Source: Burkholderiales bacterium (lineage in GTDB: Bacteria; Pseudomonadota; Gammaproteobacteria; Burkholderiales; CAIKXV01). Taken from it: a DNA stretch of 7,042 nt. Below are positions 1 to 6,251 of the stretch, piece after piece; the first letter of the stretch is position 1, and the number at the start of each line of letters is the position of its first letter. Below the pieces are notes generated by a model that was not told the DNA's origin, made no database searches, and saw nothing but the letters and a program-made list of their open reading frames with translations. The stretch covers positions 1-7,042 of the forward strand of contig JAIENF010000280.1 of NCBI GenBank assembly GCA_019751575.1. The letters are read 5' to 3'. The position numbers and the translations under genes are program-made.

Positions 1-1336
1 GCGCGACGCGCTCGGCGATGTAGCGGCCTGCTCCCCAGCCGGTGCCGTAGCCGTTCGGACCGGCCGCGAGCGCGCCCCCTCCCGCAGCGCAGGCGAAACG
101 CGCCAGCGCCGCGGCGAACGGCCAGCGCATCCGTCCCGCGCCCTGGCTGGCGAAGTAGAGCGCCATGCCAAGGCCGAGCAGCGCATAGGCCGGGCCGATG
201 ATGCGCAGCGCGAGGCGTGCGACATCCGCCACGGCGGGGTCGGCGGTGAACAGGCCGATCCACGCGTCCGGGAACAGCGCCGCCGCGACGCCGATCGCGC
301 CGCAGGCCGCGCACACCAGCCAGCCGCCGCGCCAGGCCAGGACGCGCGCGCGGTTCCATTCCCCGGCGCCCACGCGGCGACCGACCTGCTGGGTGAGGGT
401 CGCACCGATGCCGAACGACAACGGAACCATCAGGAACTCGAGCCGCGCGGCGATGCCATACCCGGCGATCGCGGCCGGGCCGAAACCGGCGATCGACGCG
501 GTCACGGCCACCGTGGTCAGCACCGCGAGCACGGCCATCGCCGAGGCGACCGCGCCGACCGACAGGATGCGCATGAACAGTCCGGAACGCAGCGGCCCCA
601 GGAGGCGCGGCGCGAATCCGCAGCCGCCGGCCACCACGCTGCGCAGCAGCAGCCCGGCCGCCACCCCGAACACGATGCAGTAGGCGACCGGTACCCCGAT
701 GAGGCCCAGCGCCGGCAACGGGCCGGCGCCGAACATCAGCGCCGCGCCGAGCAGCGGCTCGACGATCCACGCGATGGCGATCACCTTCCCCGGCATCGCC
801 ATCACGCCCGCACCTCGAAGCACCGAGGCCAGCGTCGCCACCAGCCAGAGCAGCGGAACCCCGAGGAACAGCACGCTCGCGTACAGCACCGCCATCTCGA
901 GCACCGCGCCGCGGGCGCCGATCGCATGGAACAGCGCGTGTCCGGCCCCCTGCATCAGCAGGCAGAACAGCAGGCCGAGCCCGCCGCCGATCAGCAGTGC
1001 ATGCCGGATCAACGCGGCTGCCTCGTCCCGCCGGCCGGCCCCCAGGGTGCGCGCGACCGCAGCGCTCACGCCGCCACCCATCGCCCCGGTGGACATCATG
1101 CTCATCAGCAGCGCGAAGGGCAGCACCAGCGCGTAGGCCGCGAGCGCCTCGGTCCCGAGCCGCCCGACCAGCGCAGTCTCGGCGATCAACGCACCGCCCT
1201 GCGCGAAACCGACCAGCGTCGTCGGCCAGGACTGGCGCAGCAGCGGGCCGATGCGTTCATCGTACCCCTCGGCATTGCCCGGCCGCTTCGGCGCGACGGC
1301 CGGACCCGGCTCAGCCTGGGGCGGCGGCCCGCTCAA
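1..1336 (-). CDS. MATE-family multidrug/metabolite efflux transporter (3' end outside window)
   Basis: Integral inner-membrane exporter of the MATE family, which expels cationic or aromatic compounds in exchange for Na+ or H+. The visible 445 codons form alternating hydrophobic segments arranged as two homologous halves. Residues 87-106 (GGGVSAAVARTLGAGRRDEA) and 307-331 (containing QQVGRRVGAGEWNRAR) are the matching cytoplasmic loop motifs of the two halves. Residues 387-403, with ALYFASQGAGRM, carry a motif I associate with this family. About 450 residues is the usual length, so only a short C-terminal tail is missing. The only plausible start is TTG at 1336-1334: the frame has no ATG, GTG or other TTG between an upstream in-frame stop near 1470 and the first membrane segment. 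This TTG overlaps the stop of the dioxygenase gene (TTGA), which suggests translational coupling. AGGA at 1353-1350 is rather far upstream to serve as the ribosome site. The family is certain. The exported compound is unknown, though the position behind a ring-cleavage gene suggests an aromatic compound. Confidence 0.88.
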   Translation of the reverse strand, partial: MSGPPPQAEPGPAVAPKRPGNAEGYDERIGPLLRQSWPTTLVGFAQGGALIAETALVGRLGTEALAAYALVLPFALLMSMMSTGAMGGGVSAAVARTLGAGRRDEAAALIRHALLIGGGLGLLFCLLMQGAGHALFHAIGARGAVLEMAVLYASVLFLGVPLLWLVATLASVLRGAGVMAMPGKVIAIAWIVEPLLGAALMFGAGPLPALGLIGVPVAYCIVFGVAAGLLLRSVVAGGCGFAPRLLGPLRSGLFMRILSVGAVASAMAVLAVLTTVAVTASIAGFGPAAIAGYGIAARLEFLMVPLSFGIGATLTQQVGRRVGAGEWNRARVLAWRGGWLVCAACGAIGVAAALFPDAWIGLFTADPAVADVARLALRIIGPAYALLGLGMALYFASQGAGRMRWPFAAALARFACAAGGGALAAGPNGYGTGWGAGRYIAERVA

Positions 1337-2190
1337 CGCGCGGGGGACATCCTGAAGTCGAACTCGACCAGGCTGAACGGATTCGGCAACCGGTACCGCG
1401 AGGCCTCGTCCGGTGCGTCGCGACGCACGAACGGCACCGCCAGCGAGGCACGCACACCGAACACCGCGTCATGGTCGATGTACGGGTCGTCGGCGGGGAA
1501 CAGTTCGGTGGTCAGCGGCGCATGCCCCGCGGCGAGCACCCGGAAATGGAAGTGCGCAGGGCGCCAGGCGTGCCGGCCACCGGCCCGCAGCAGTCCGCCC
1601 ACCGGACCGTCGTAAGGCACGGTATACGGCGCCGGACGCACGGTGGTGAAGGCATACACGCCGTCGTCGCCGAGCGGCATCCGGAAGCGCAGGTTGTCGG
1701 GCCGCTGGGTCGGATCCTGCTGCCAGTAGTGGCCAAGCGCATTGGTCTGCCAGAAATCGATGGTCACACCCTGCACCGGACGGCCATCGAGGTCGAGCAC
1801 GCGGCCGCGCACCAGCACCGGCTCGCCGGCGTTCTCGCGGATCAGGTCGCCGCCGACCGGCAGTTCCGGCGACCCTTCTGCATGGAACGGCCCGAGCACG
1901 CTGCGTTCGGTCGCGCCCGGCACGCTCTGCAGCAGGTCGGTCAGCGAGGTGAGGCCGAGGATGTCGGAGGTCAGCACGAACTCGTTGCGCTTCTCGTCGG
2001 TGATCGCCGCCGCAGCCGTCAGGAAGGCGATGCCGGCCCGCCATTCCTCGGGGCGCAGTTCGACCTCGCGCGCGAACGCATGCAGGTGGCGCACCAGCGC
2101 GCCGACCACTTCCTTCAGGCGAGGATCGCCGGCGCCTTCGAACGACGCGAGGACGGCATCGGTAAGGGTGTTGCGGTCGATGCCCTGCAT
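1333..2190 (-). CDS. Intradiol ring-cleavage dioxygenase, probably hydroxyquinol 1,2-dioxygenase
   Basis: Cytoplasmic non-haem Fe(III) enzyme of 285 residues that opens a catecholic ring between its two hydroxyls using O2. Residues 1-95 form the helical N-terminal dimerisation domain typical of catechol and hydroxyquinol dioxygenases. The catalytic beta-sandwich follows, opening with VRGRVLDLDGRPVQG and DFWQTNALGHY. All four iron ligands are visible: Tyr155 (GHY), Tyr189 (APY), His213 and His215 (RPAHFHF). The stretch around residues 186-211 (PAPYTVPYDGPVGGLL, then GRHAWRPAH) resembles the hydroxyquinol/chlorocatechol subgroup more than classical catechol 1,2-dioxygenases, as judged from memory of those families. 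On hydroxyquinol the product would be maleylacetate. ATG at 2190 is preceded by GGGAGG with a 6-nt gap, a strong start. The gene lies 16 nt behind the Bug protein gene, and its stop overlaps the TTG start of the MATE gene. No maleylacetate reductase, cycloisomerase or aromatic hydroxylase is in the window, so substrate choice between hydroxyquinol, catechol and chlorocatechol remains open. Confidence 0.93.
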   Translation of the reverse strand: MQGIDRNTLTDAVLASFEGAGDPRLKEVVGALVRHLHAFAREVELRPEEWRAGIAFLTAAAAITDEKRNEFVLTSDILGLTSLTDLLQSVPGATERSVLGPFHAEGSPELPVGGDLIRENAGEPVLVRGRVLDLDGRPVQGVTIDFWQTNALGHYWQQDPTQRPDNLRFRMPLGDDGVYAFTTVRPAPYTVPYDGPVGGLLRAGGRHAWRPAHFHFRVLAAGHAPLTTELFPADDPYIDHDAVFGVRASLAVPFVRRDAPDEASRYRLPNPFSLVEFDFRMSPAR

Positions 2191-2196
2191 CTGCGG

Positions 2197-2202
2197 CCTC
2201 CC
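2197..2202 (-). promoter_or_regulatory. Ribosome binding site of the dioxygenase gene
   Basis: Reading on the minus strand, GGGAGG lies 6 nt before the ATG at 2190. It sits in the 16-nt gap after the Bug-protein stop and fixes the dioxygenase start. Confidence 0.7.
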
Positions 2203-2206
2203 GGGT

Positions 2207-3238
2207 TCAATCGGCCTTCAGGCCGAGTTGCTTGACGATCCGCGCGTAACGCTCCACGTCGCTGCGCAGCACCTTGTCGAACTCGCCGGCGGTCATCGGC
2301 GTCGGTTCGATCGCCAGCGCGTTCATCCGTTCACGCACGTCCGGCGCGTTCAATGCCCGGTTGATTTCTGCGTTCAGCCGGTTGACCACTGCCACCGGCG
2401 TGCCGGCCGGCGCGAGGAATGCAATCCAGGTGTAGTCGGCGAAGCCGGGATAACCGAGTTCGGCGACCGTCGGCACGTCGGGCAAGGCCGAGGAACGCTT
2501 CGCGCTGGTCACCGCGATCGGCCGGATCTTCCCGGCCTGCGACAGCGGCACGGCCGGCGGCATCGAGGTGCTGCCGATCGGCACCTGTCCGCCGAGCACC
2601 GCGGTCACCGCGGCCGCGGGCGTATGCGGCACATGGGTGATGTCGACATTGTTCAGCTGGCGGAACAGCACTTCGGCCGCCAGGTGGGTGGTGGTACCGG
2701 TGCCAGACGATGCGTAGCTCAGGCGTTCGGTGCGGGCCAGCGCCAGCAGTTCCTTCAGGCTGGTGGCCTTGACCGACGGATGCACGAACAGGATGTTCGG
2801 CGTGAGTGTCGCCATCGCCACCGGCGCGAAATCGCGGATCGCGAAGCCGGGCTTGGAGAACAGGCTCACGTTGACCGCGAACGCGACGCTGGTGCCGAGC
2901 AGCACGTGGCCGTCGGGCGCGGACTTGGCGACGATCTGCGCGCCGATGTTGCCGCCCGCGCCGCCCCGGTTGTCGATCACCACCGGCTGGCCGAATGCCT
3001 CGGCCAGCCGGGGCTGCACCAGCCGCGCGATGGTGTCGGTGGTCGCCCCCGGCGGGAACGCCACGACCAGCCGCAGCGGCCGCGAGGGAAAGGCCTGCGG
3101 CTGCGTCGCCGGTTGCGCCTGGGACCTCGGCTGCGGCTGCGACCGGGCCTCGGATGCCACGACCGTCCCGGCCAGCGGCAGCACGATGGCGAAGGCGCGG
3201 GCCGACGCCCGGATCATTGATGCGGCTTTCGAATGCAT
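2207..3238 (-). CDS. Bug/TctC-family periplasmic solute-binding protein (tripartite tricarboxylate transporter type)
   Basis: Secreted periplasmic binding protein of 343 residues, in the family that captures carboxylates such as citrate, dicarboxylates and aromatic acids. It starts at ATG 3238, with GAGGAGG 4 nt upstream. Residues 1-31 form a signal peptide: a basic n-region (K4, R10, R14), a hydrophobic core AFAIVLPLAGTVV and a likely cut after Ser-Glu-Ala near residue 31. A Gln/Pro-rich linker (residues 34-49) follows. Lobe 1 then begins with the family pattern PSRPLRLVVAFPPGATTD, GQPVVIDNRGGAGGNIGA and APDGHVLL (residues 51-114). The rest of the two-lobe fold is complete, including YASSGTGTTTHLAAE (175-189) and LPDVPTVAELGYPGF (252-266), the usual C-terminal-lobe signature. 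No membrane partners (TctA/TctB) are nearby, as is common for orphan Bug proteins. An upstream extension of the same frame is rejected because the ribosome site and the signal peptide fix this start. The ligand cannot be read from sequence. Its place in front of the dioxygenase hints at an aromatic or carboxylate ligand. Confidence 0.93.
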   Translation of the reverse strand: MHSKAASMIRASARAFAIVLPLAGTVVASEARSQPQPRSQAQPATQPQAFPSRPLRLVVAFPPGATTDTIARLVQPRLAEAFGQPVVIDNRGGAGGNIGAQIVAKSAPDGHVLLGTSVAFAVNVSLFSKPGFAIRDFAPVAMATLTPNILFVHPSVKATSLKELLALARTERLSYASSGTGTTTHLAAEVLFRQLNNVDITHVPHTPAAAVTAVLGGQVPIGSTSMPPAVPLSQAGKIRPIAVTSAKRSSALPDVPTVAELGYPGFADYTWIAFLAPAGTPVAVVNRLNAEINRALNAPDVRERMNALAIEPTPMTAGEFDKVLRSDVERYARIVKQLGLKAD

Positions 3239-3242
3239 GCTG

Positions 3243-3249
3243 CCTCCTC
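3243..3249 (-). promoter_or_regulatory. Ribosome binding site of the second Bug protein gene
   Basis: GAGGAGG on the minus strand, 4 nt before the ATG at 3238. It is the strongest Shine-Dalgarno match in the window, and it decides the start against a much longer upstream reading of the same frame. Confidence 0.75.
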
Positions 3250-3274
3250 GGGGCCGGGGCCCTGTCGCGTTGTT

Positions 3275-3298
3275 GCTGTCGTTGTCATTGTCGTTGTC
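3275..3298. repeat. Short imperfect tandem hexamer repeat
   Basis: On the plus strand, four consecutive hexamers of the form NNTGTC occur: GCTGTC, GTTGTC, ATTGTC, GTTGTC. They are flanked by GTTGTT-like and TTTGCGGTC sequence. On the transcribed (minus) strand this reads as GACAAC-type units, rich in A and C and nearly free of T. It lies in the spacer ahead of the second Bug gene. It is too short to be a CRISPR array or a mobile-element end, and could be a slippage-prone microsatellite or an unstructured leader. Confidence 0.6.
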
Positions 3299-3344
3299 TT
3301 TGCGGTCGCTGCTTCCGGCGCCTCGCCCGCCTCCGCCGCGGCCG

Positions 3345-4016
3345 TCACAGCAGCGTGCACATCTCGTCGAAGGACAGCCTGGGCAGGCGCGGCGGCAGTG
3401 CCGCGACATCGCCATAGCCGAGATTGACCATGAAGTTCGACTTGAACGACGTGCCCTGGAAGAACACTTCGTCCACCTTGGCATTGTCGAAGCCCGACAT
3501 CGGACCGACATCCAGGCCCAGCGCGCGCGCGGCGATGATCAGCCAGGCGCCCTGCAACGTGCTGTTGCGCAATGCGTATGGCTCCGCCGCGTCGGGATGG
3601 GTACGGAAGTGCGTCGCATGGTCGCCGGCCGGGAACAGCTTCGCCAGGTGTTCGTAGAACAGCGTGTCGTAGGCGATCACCGCGGTCACCGGTGCCTCGC
3701 GCACCTTGGCCACGTTGCCGGCATCCATGGCCGGGATCAGCCGGGCCTTGCCTTCGCGGCTGCGGATGAACAGGATGCGCGCCGGGCTGCAGTTGGCGCT
3801 GGTCGGACCCCACTTCATCATCTCGTGCAGCTGGCGCAGCATGTCGTCGTCGACTTCCCGCGACAGCCACATCTTGTGCGAGCGCGCGCCGGTGAGCAGT
3901 CCGGCGACCGCGGCCTGCAGCGCGGCCGGGCTCAGGGCGGCGAAACGCGCACGCGTCGACAGCGCGTCGGAGACCGCCTTCTCCTTCTGCTCGTCGGTGT
4001 TCATGTGCTGGCTCAT
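3345..4016 (-). CDS. RutE-type malonic semialdehyde reductase (nitroreductase-family flavoprotein)
   Basis: Cytoplasmic FMN-dependent NAD(P)H oxidoreductase of 223 residues. The RutE/HadB branch reduces malonic semialdehyde to 3-hydroxypropionate at the end of the Rut pyrimidine pathway. Diagnostic stretches are MKWGPTSANCSPARI (residues 67-81, FMN and substrate side), RNSTLQGAWLI (150-160), RALGLDVGPMSGFD (164-177), FKSNFMVNLGYGD (191-203) and the C-terminal ARLPRLSFEE-like end, here PRLPRLSFDE (209-218). These match E. coli RutE closely from memory. RutE is about 196 residues long. The extra length here is an N-terminal extension of roughly 27 charged residues. The ATG at 4016 overlaps the TGA of the preceding CitE-like gene (ATGA), which favours this start. 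A second ATG at 4004 would remove four residues. The ribosome site is weak, consistent with coupling. No other rut genes are present, so the substrate may be a semialdehyde from a different route. Subfamily assignment is strong; substrate is inferred. Confidence 0.9.
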   Translation of the reverse strand: MSQHMNTDEQKEKAVSDALSTRARFAALSPAALQAAVAGLLTGARSHKMWLSREVDDDMLRQLHEMMKWGPTSANCSPARILFIRSREGKARLIPAMDAGNVAKVREAPVTAVIAYDTLFYEHLAKLFPAGDHATHFRTHPDAAEPYALRNSTLQGAWLIIAARALGLDVGPMSGFDNAKVDEVFFQGTSFKSNFMVNLGYGDVAALPPRLPRLSFDEMCTLL

Positions 4017-4927
4017 GATGCCGCCGCCAGCGTGCGCGCCTCCCGGGCGCGGATCTTCTCGTGCCTGCGCAGCAGCTTCTCGGCGCGCACCACGATCGGG
4101 ATGTCGATCATCTTCCCGTCGATCTGGAACGACCCGCGGCCCTCGGCTGCATACTTCACGTTCATCTCGATCACCTTGCGTGCGAACTCGACCTCTGCAG
4201 CCGACGGCGAGTACTCTGCATTGACGATCTTGACCTGCCCCGGATGGATGCACCCGGCGCCGTCGAAGCCGAAGCGGCGCGACTTGCGCACCATCGCCGC
4301 GAACTTGTCCCAGTCGCTGAAGTCGGCGACCGTGCCGATGAACCCCAGCGGCATCACCCCGGCCGCGCGGGCCGCGATGATCATGCGCTGCTTCGGATGC
4401 AGCAGCACGTCCTCGTCGGGGAGCATGTCGCAGTTGAGCGCGAAGTCCTCGCCGCCGATGTTCATCGCGACCACGCGCGGGCAGGCGCGCGGGATCTCGT
4501 CGATGCGCTGGAACGCGTCCGGCGTCTCGATCATGGTGATGAACTTCGTGTGGCCGACCTTCATCCCGCGCTTGAATTCGAGTTCGCTGACCAGTTCGTC
4601 GAGCAGGCGCACATGCGATGCGCTGTCCGCCTTGGTGATCGCCAGGCCGTCGACATCGGGGCAGATCGAATGCTCGATGTCGCGCACCGCGAGCGACAGC
4701 GGCTGGTTGATGCGCACCACCACGTCGGAGCCGCCCTTGCGCACCCGCGCCGCGTTCTTCTCGACCAGGGTGCGCGCGTTGGCCTTTTCCCCCGGGGGCA
4801 CCGCGTCTTCCAGGTCGAGCTGGATCACGTCGGCCGCGCGGGTATGGGCCTTGTCGACGAACTTCTCGACGTTGACCGGCACGTAGAGCAGCGATCGCCA
4901 GACCGGCAGGTCGTCCTGGGTATGCAT
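4013..4927 (-). CDS. CitE/HpcH-type acyl-CoA lyase (malyl-CoA or citramalyl-CoA lyase family)
   Basis: TIM-barrel enzyme of 304 residues in the HpcH/HpaI-CitE superfamily. Members make or break C-C bonds in CoA thioesters such as malyl-CoA, citramalyl-CoA or beta-methylmalyl-CoA, and some are thioesterases. Visible landmarks are RSLLYVPVNVEKFVDKA (residues 11-27), IQLDLEDAVPPGEKANAR (35-52), VVRINQP with Arg72, TMIETPDA with Glu134, and GGEDFAL with Glu160 and Asp161. Glu134 and Asp161 are the expected Mg2+ ligands. FDGAGCIHPGQV (221-232) also fits the family. ATG at 4927 is preceded by GGGAG with a 7-nt gap. A TTG at 4945 in the same frame would overlap the upstream stop but lacks a comparable site, so ATG is preferred. 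The gene lies 14 nt behind the CoA-transferase gene and overlaps the RutE-like gene by 4 nt, so transferase and lyase very likely act in sequence on the same acyl-CoA. The cluster has no citrate lyase alpha or gamma subunit, which argues against the fermentative citrate lyase complex. The exact substrate is not readable. Confidence 0.9.
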   Translation of the reverse strand: MHTQDDLPVWRSLLYVPVNVEKFVDKAHTRAADVIQLDLEDAVPPGEKANARTLVEKNAARVRKGGSDVVVRINQPLSLAVRDIEHSICPDVDGLAITKADSASHVRLLDELVSELEFKRGMKVGHTKFITMIETPDAFQRIDEIPRACPRVVAMNIGGEDFALNCDMLPDEDVLLHPKQRMIIAARAAGVMPLGFIGTVADFSDWDKFAAMVRKSRRFGFDGAGCIHPGQVKIVNAEYSPSAAEVEFARKVIEMNVKYAAEGRGSFQIDGKMIDIPIVVRAEKLLRRHEKIRAREARTLAAAS

Positions 4928-4934
4928 CCGGGTT

Positions 4935-4939
4935 CTCCC
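4935..4939 (-). promoter_or_regulatory. Ribosome binding site of the CitE-like gene
   Basis: GGGAG on the minus strand, 7 nt before the ATG at 4927 and within the 14-nt gap after the CoA-transferase stop. It favours the ATG over the in-frame TTG at 4945. Confidence 0.65.
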
Positions 4940-4941
4940 TT

Positions 4942-6246
4942 TCAAGGTATCGGAGTGTTCAGCTGCGGATCTGCAAGCGCACCGCAGGCGCGCAGCGCGG
5001 CGATGCGCTGCGGGTCGAAGCCGGCCGCCGCCAGCACCTCGTCATTGTGCTCGCCCAGCGCCGGCGCGGGCAGCCTGATCGCGCCCGGCGTGGCCGACAG
5101 GCGGGGCACGACGCAATGCATCGGCACCTGCCCCATGTCGGCATCGGGATAGTCCGCGAGCACCTCGCGCTCGATCACGTAGGGGTCCTGCATGATCTGG
5201 GAGATGTCGTAGATCGGCCCCACCGTCACTTCCGCCCGGTCGAAGAACGCCAGGTTCTCGTCCAGCGTCATGCCGGCGATGAATCCGCCGATCACCGAAT
5301 CGAGTTCCGCCGAATTCCGGAGCCGGTCCGCATTGGTGCGGAACCGCGGGTCGTCGACCAGGTCGCCGCGCCCGATCGAGCGCATCACGCGCTCGGCCAT
5401 GGCCTGGGTGGAGGCGGACAGGCAGACCCATCGGTCGTCCCGGGTCCGGTACGCGTTGCGCGGCGCGGCGGTCGTGGAACGGCTGCCGGTGCGTGCCCGC
5501 AGGCGTCCGCTCGCACGGTAACTGGCGGCCTGCGGCCCCATCACGGAGAACAGCGGGTCGAACAGCGAGACATCGATGGATTGGCCCGCGCCGCCGTTCA
5601 CTTCGACCTCGCGCAATGCCACCATCGTCGCGAAGGCACCATACAGCCCGGCCGTGCAGTCGGCGAGCTGCATCGGCGGCAGGACCGGCTCGCGGTCGTC
5701 GAAGCCGTTCAGCGCGGCGAAGCCGGACATGCCCTCGGCCAGGGTGCCGAAGCCGGGTTTGTGCCGGTACGGTCCGTCCTGGCCCCAGCCGGTGACGCGC
5801 ACCAGCACCAGCTTCGGGTTGCGTGCATGCAGGACATCCAGGCCCAGGCCCATCTTCTCGAGTGTGCCCGGGCGGAAGTTCTCGATCAGCGCGTGCGCCT
5901 GCTCGACCATCGACAGCAGGGCTTCGATCGCCTCCGGCCGGCGCAGGTTCAGGCAGACGCTCTTCTTGTTGCGGGCATAGACCTTCCAGTTGGTCGGCAC
6001 GCCCTCGACCAGCCAGTCGCGCAGCGAATCGCCGTCAGGCGTCTCGATCTTGACCACCTCGGCGCCGAAATCGGCCAGGGCCAGGCTGACCATGTTGCCG
6101 GCGACGACCCGCGACAGGTCGAGCACGCGCACGCCATGCAGCGGGCCGACGGCACCCGCATCGAATGCACGCCGCTTCAGGGCTGCGGGTTCCGCTGCCG
6201 GCGAATGGGTGCCTGCGGCACCCGTGGCCCCGGTGTCTTCGGCCAT
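4942..6246 (-). CDS. CaiB/BaiF family (class III) CoA-transferase
   Basis: Cytoplasmic enzyme of 434 residues that moves CoA from a donor thioester, often succinyl-CoA or acetyl-CoA, to a free organic acid via an aspartyl-CoA intermediate. The core begins at residue 35 with GPLHGVRVLDLSRVVAG. It continues with LADFGAEVVKIETPDGDSLR (57-76), the NKKSVCLNL strand (93-101), ALIENFRPGTLEKMGLG (119-135), VRVTGWGQDGPYRHKPG (149-165) and GQSIDVSLFDPLFSVM (221-236). Asp196 in MQLADCTAGLYGA is the expected catalytic aspartate. Length and motif order are normal for the family. The first roughly 34 residues are an Ala/Thr-rich extension. ATG at 6246 lies 5 nt after the Bug-protein stop and has only weak ribosome sites (GAG or GGA), so translation is probably coupled to the upstream gene. 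A longer reading of the frame runs through the Bug gene and is rejected. The neighbouring CitE-like lyase suggests the acceptor is a hydroxy-dicarboxylate such as malate or citramalate. The family alone does not tell. Confidence 0.93.
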   Translation of the reverse strand: MAEDTGATGAAGTHSPAAEPAALKRRAFDAGAVGPLHGVRVLDLSRVVAGNMVSLALADFGAEVVKIETPDGDSLRDWLVEGVPTNWKVYARNKKSVCLNLRRPEAIEALLSMVEQAHALIENFRPGTLEKMGLGLDVLHARNPKLVLVRVTGWGQDGPYRHKPGFGTLAEGMSGFAALNGFDDREPVLPPMQLADCTAGLYGAFATMVALREVEVNGGAGQSIDVSLFDPLFSVMGPQAASYRASGRLRARTGSRSTTAAPRNAYRTRDDRWVCLSASTQAMAERVMRSIGRGDLVDDPRFRTNADRLRNSAELDSVIGGFIAGMTLDENLAFFDRAEVTVGPIYDISQIMQDPYVIEREVLADYPDADMGQVPMHCVVPRLSATPGAIRLPAPALGEHNDEVLAAAGFDPQRIAALRACGALADPQLNTPIP

Positions 6247-6251
6247 CGCGC

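Larger units (their letters stand above)
3239..3344 (-). other. 106-nt spacer between the RutE-like and Bug genes; possible leader
   Basis: This is the only sizeable non-coding gap in the window. Read on the minus strand, the part next to the RutE-like stop is G/C- and purine-rich. The middle is an A/C/G stretch almost without T and with locally low GC. The end is a GGGCCCCGGCCCC block directly before the ribosome site. I see no -35/-10 pair I would trust and no hairpin followed by a T-run, so neither promoter nor terminator is supported. It may be a leader within a single operon, or hold a promoter that does not match the simple consensus. Confidence 0.5.

Noticed and set aside
997..3220. 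Long plus-strand open frames (412 and 492 codons)
   Set aside because: They are antisense to the MATE, dioxygenase and Bug genes. Their translations are low-complexity Arg/His/Pro-rich and match no family I know.
3251..3263. Possible hairpin terminator in the GGGCCCCGGCCCC block (minus strand)
   Set aside because: Only about four pairs with a tiny loop can form, no T-run follows, and the block abuts a ribosome binding site, so it is not a credible terminator.
3275..3298. CRISPR-like repeat
   Set aside because: The units are six bases long and contiguous without spacers, so this is a microsatellite-like tract.
3239..3511. N-terminal extension of the second Bug gene up to 3511
   Set aside because: It would overlap the RutE-like gene and place an Asp/Asn repeat before the signal peptide. 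The ATG at 3238 has a strong ribosome site and begins a normal signal peptide.
4017..4253. N-terminal extension of the RutE-like gene up to 4253
   Set aside because: The added 79 residues are out-of-frame reading of the CitE-like gene and show no conserved pattern. The ATGA overlap at 4016 is the natural start.
2730..4886. A 718-codon open frame on the plus strand
   Set aside because: It runs antisense to three well-supported minus-strand genes. Its product is Arg/Ala/Ser-rich without domain signatures, as expected for stop-poor shadow frames in GC-rich DNA.
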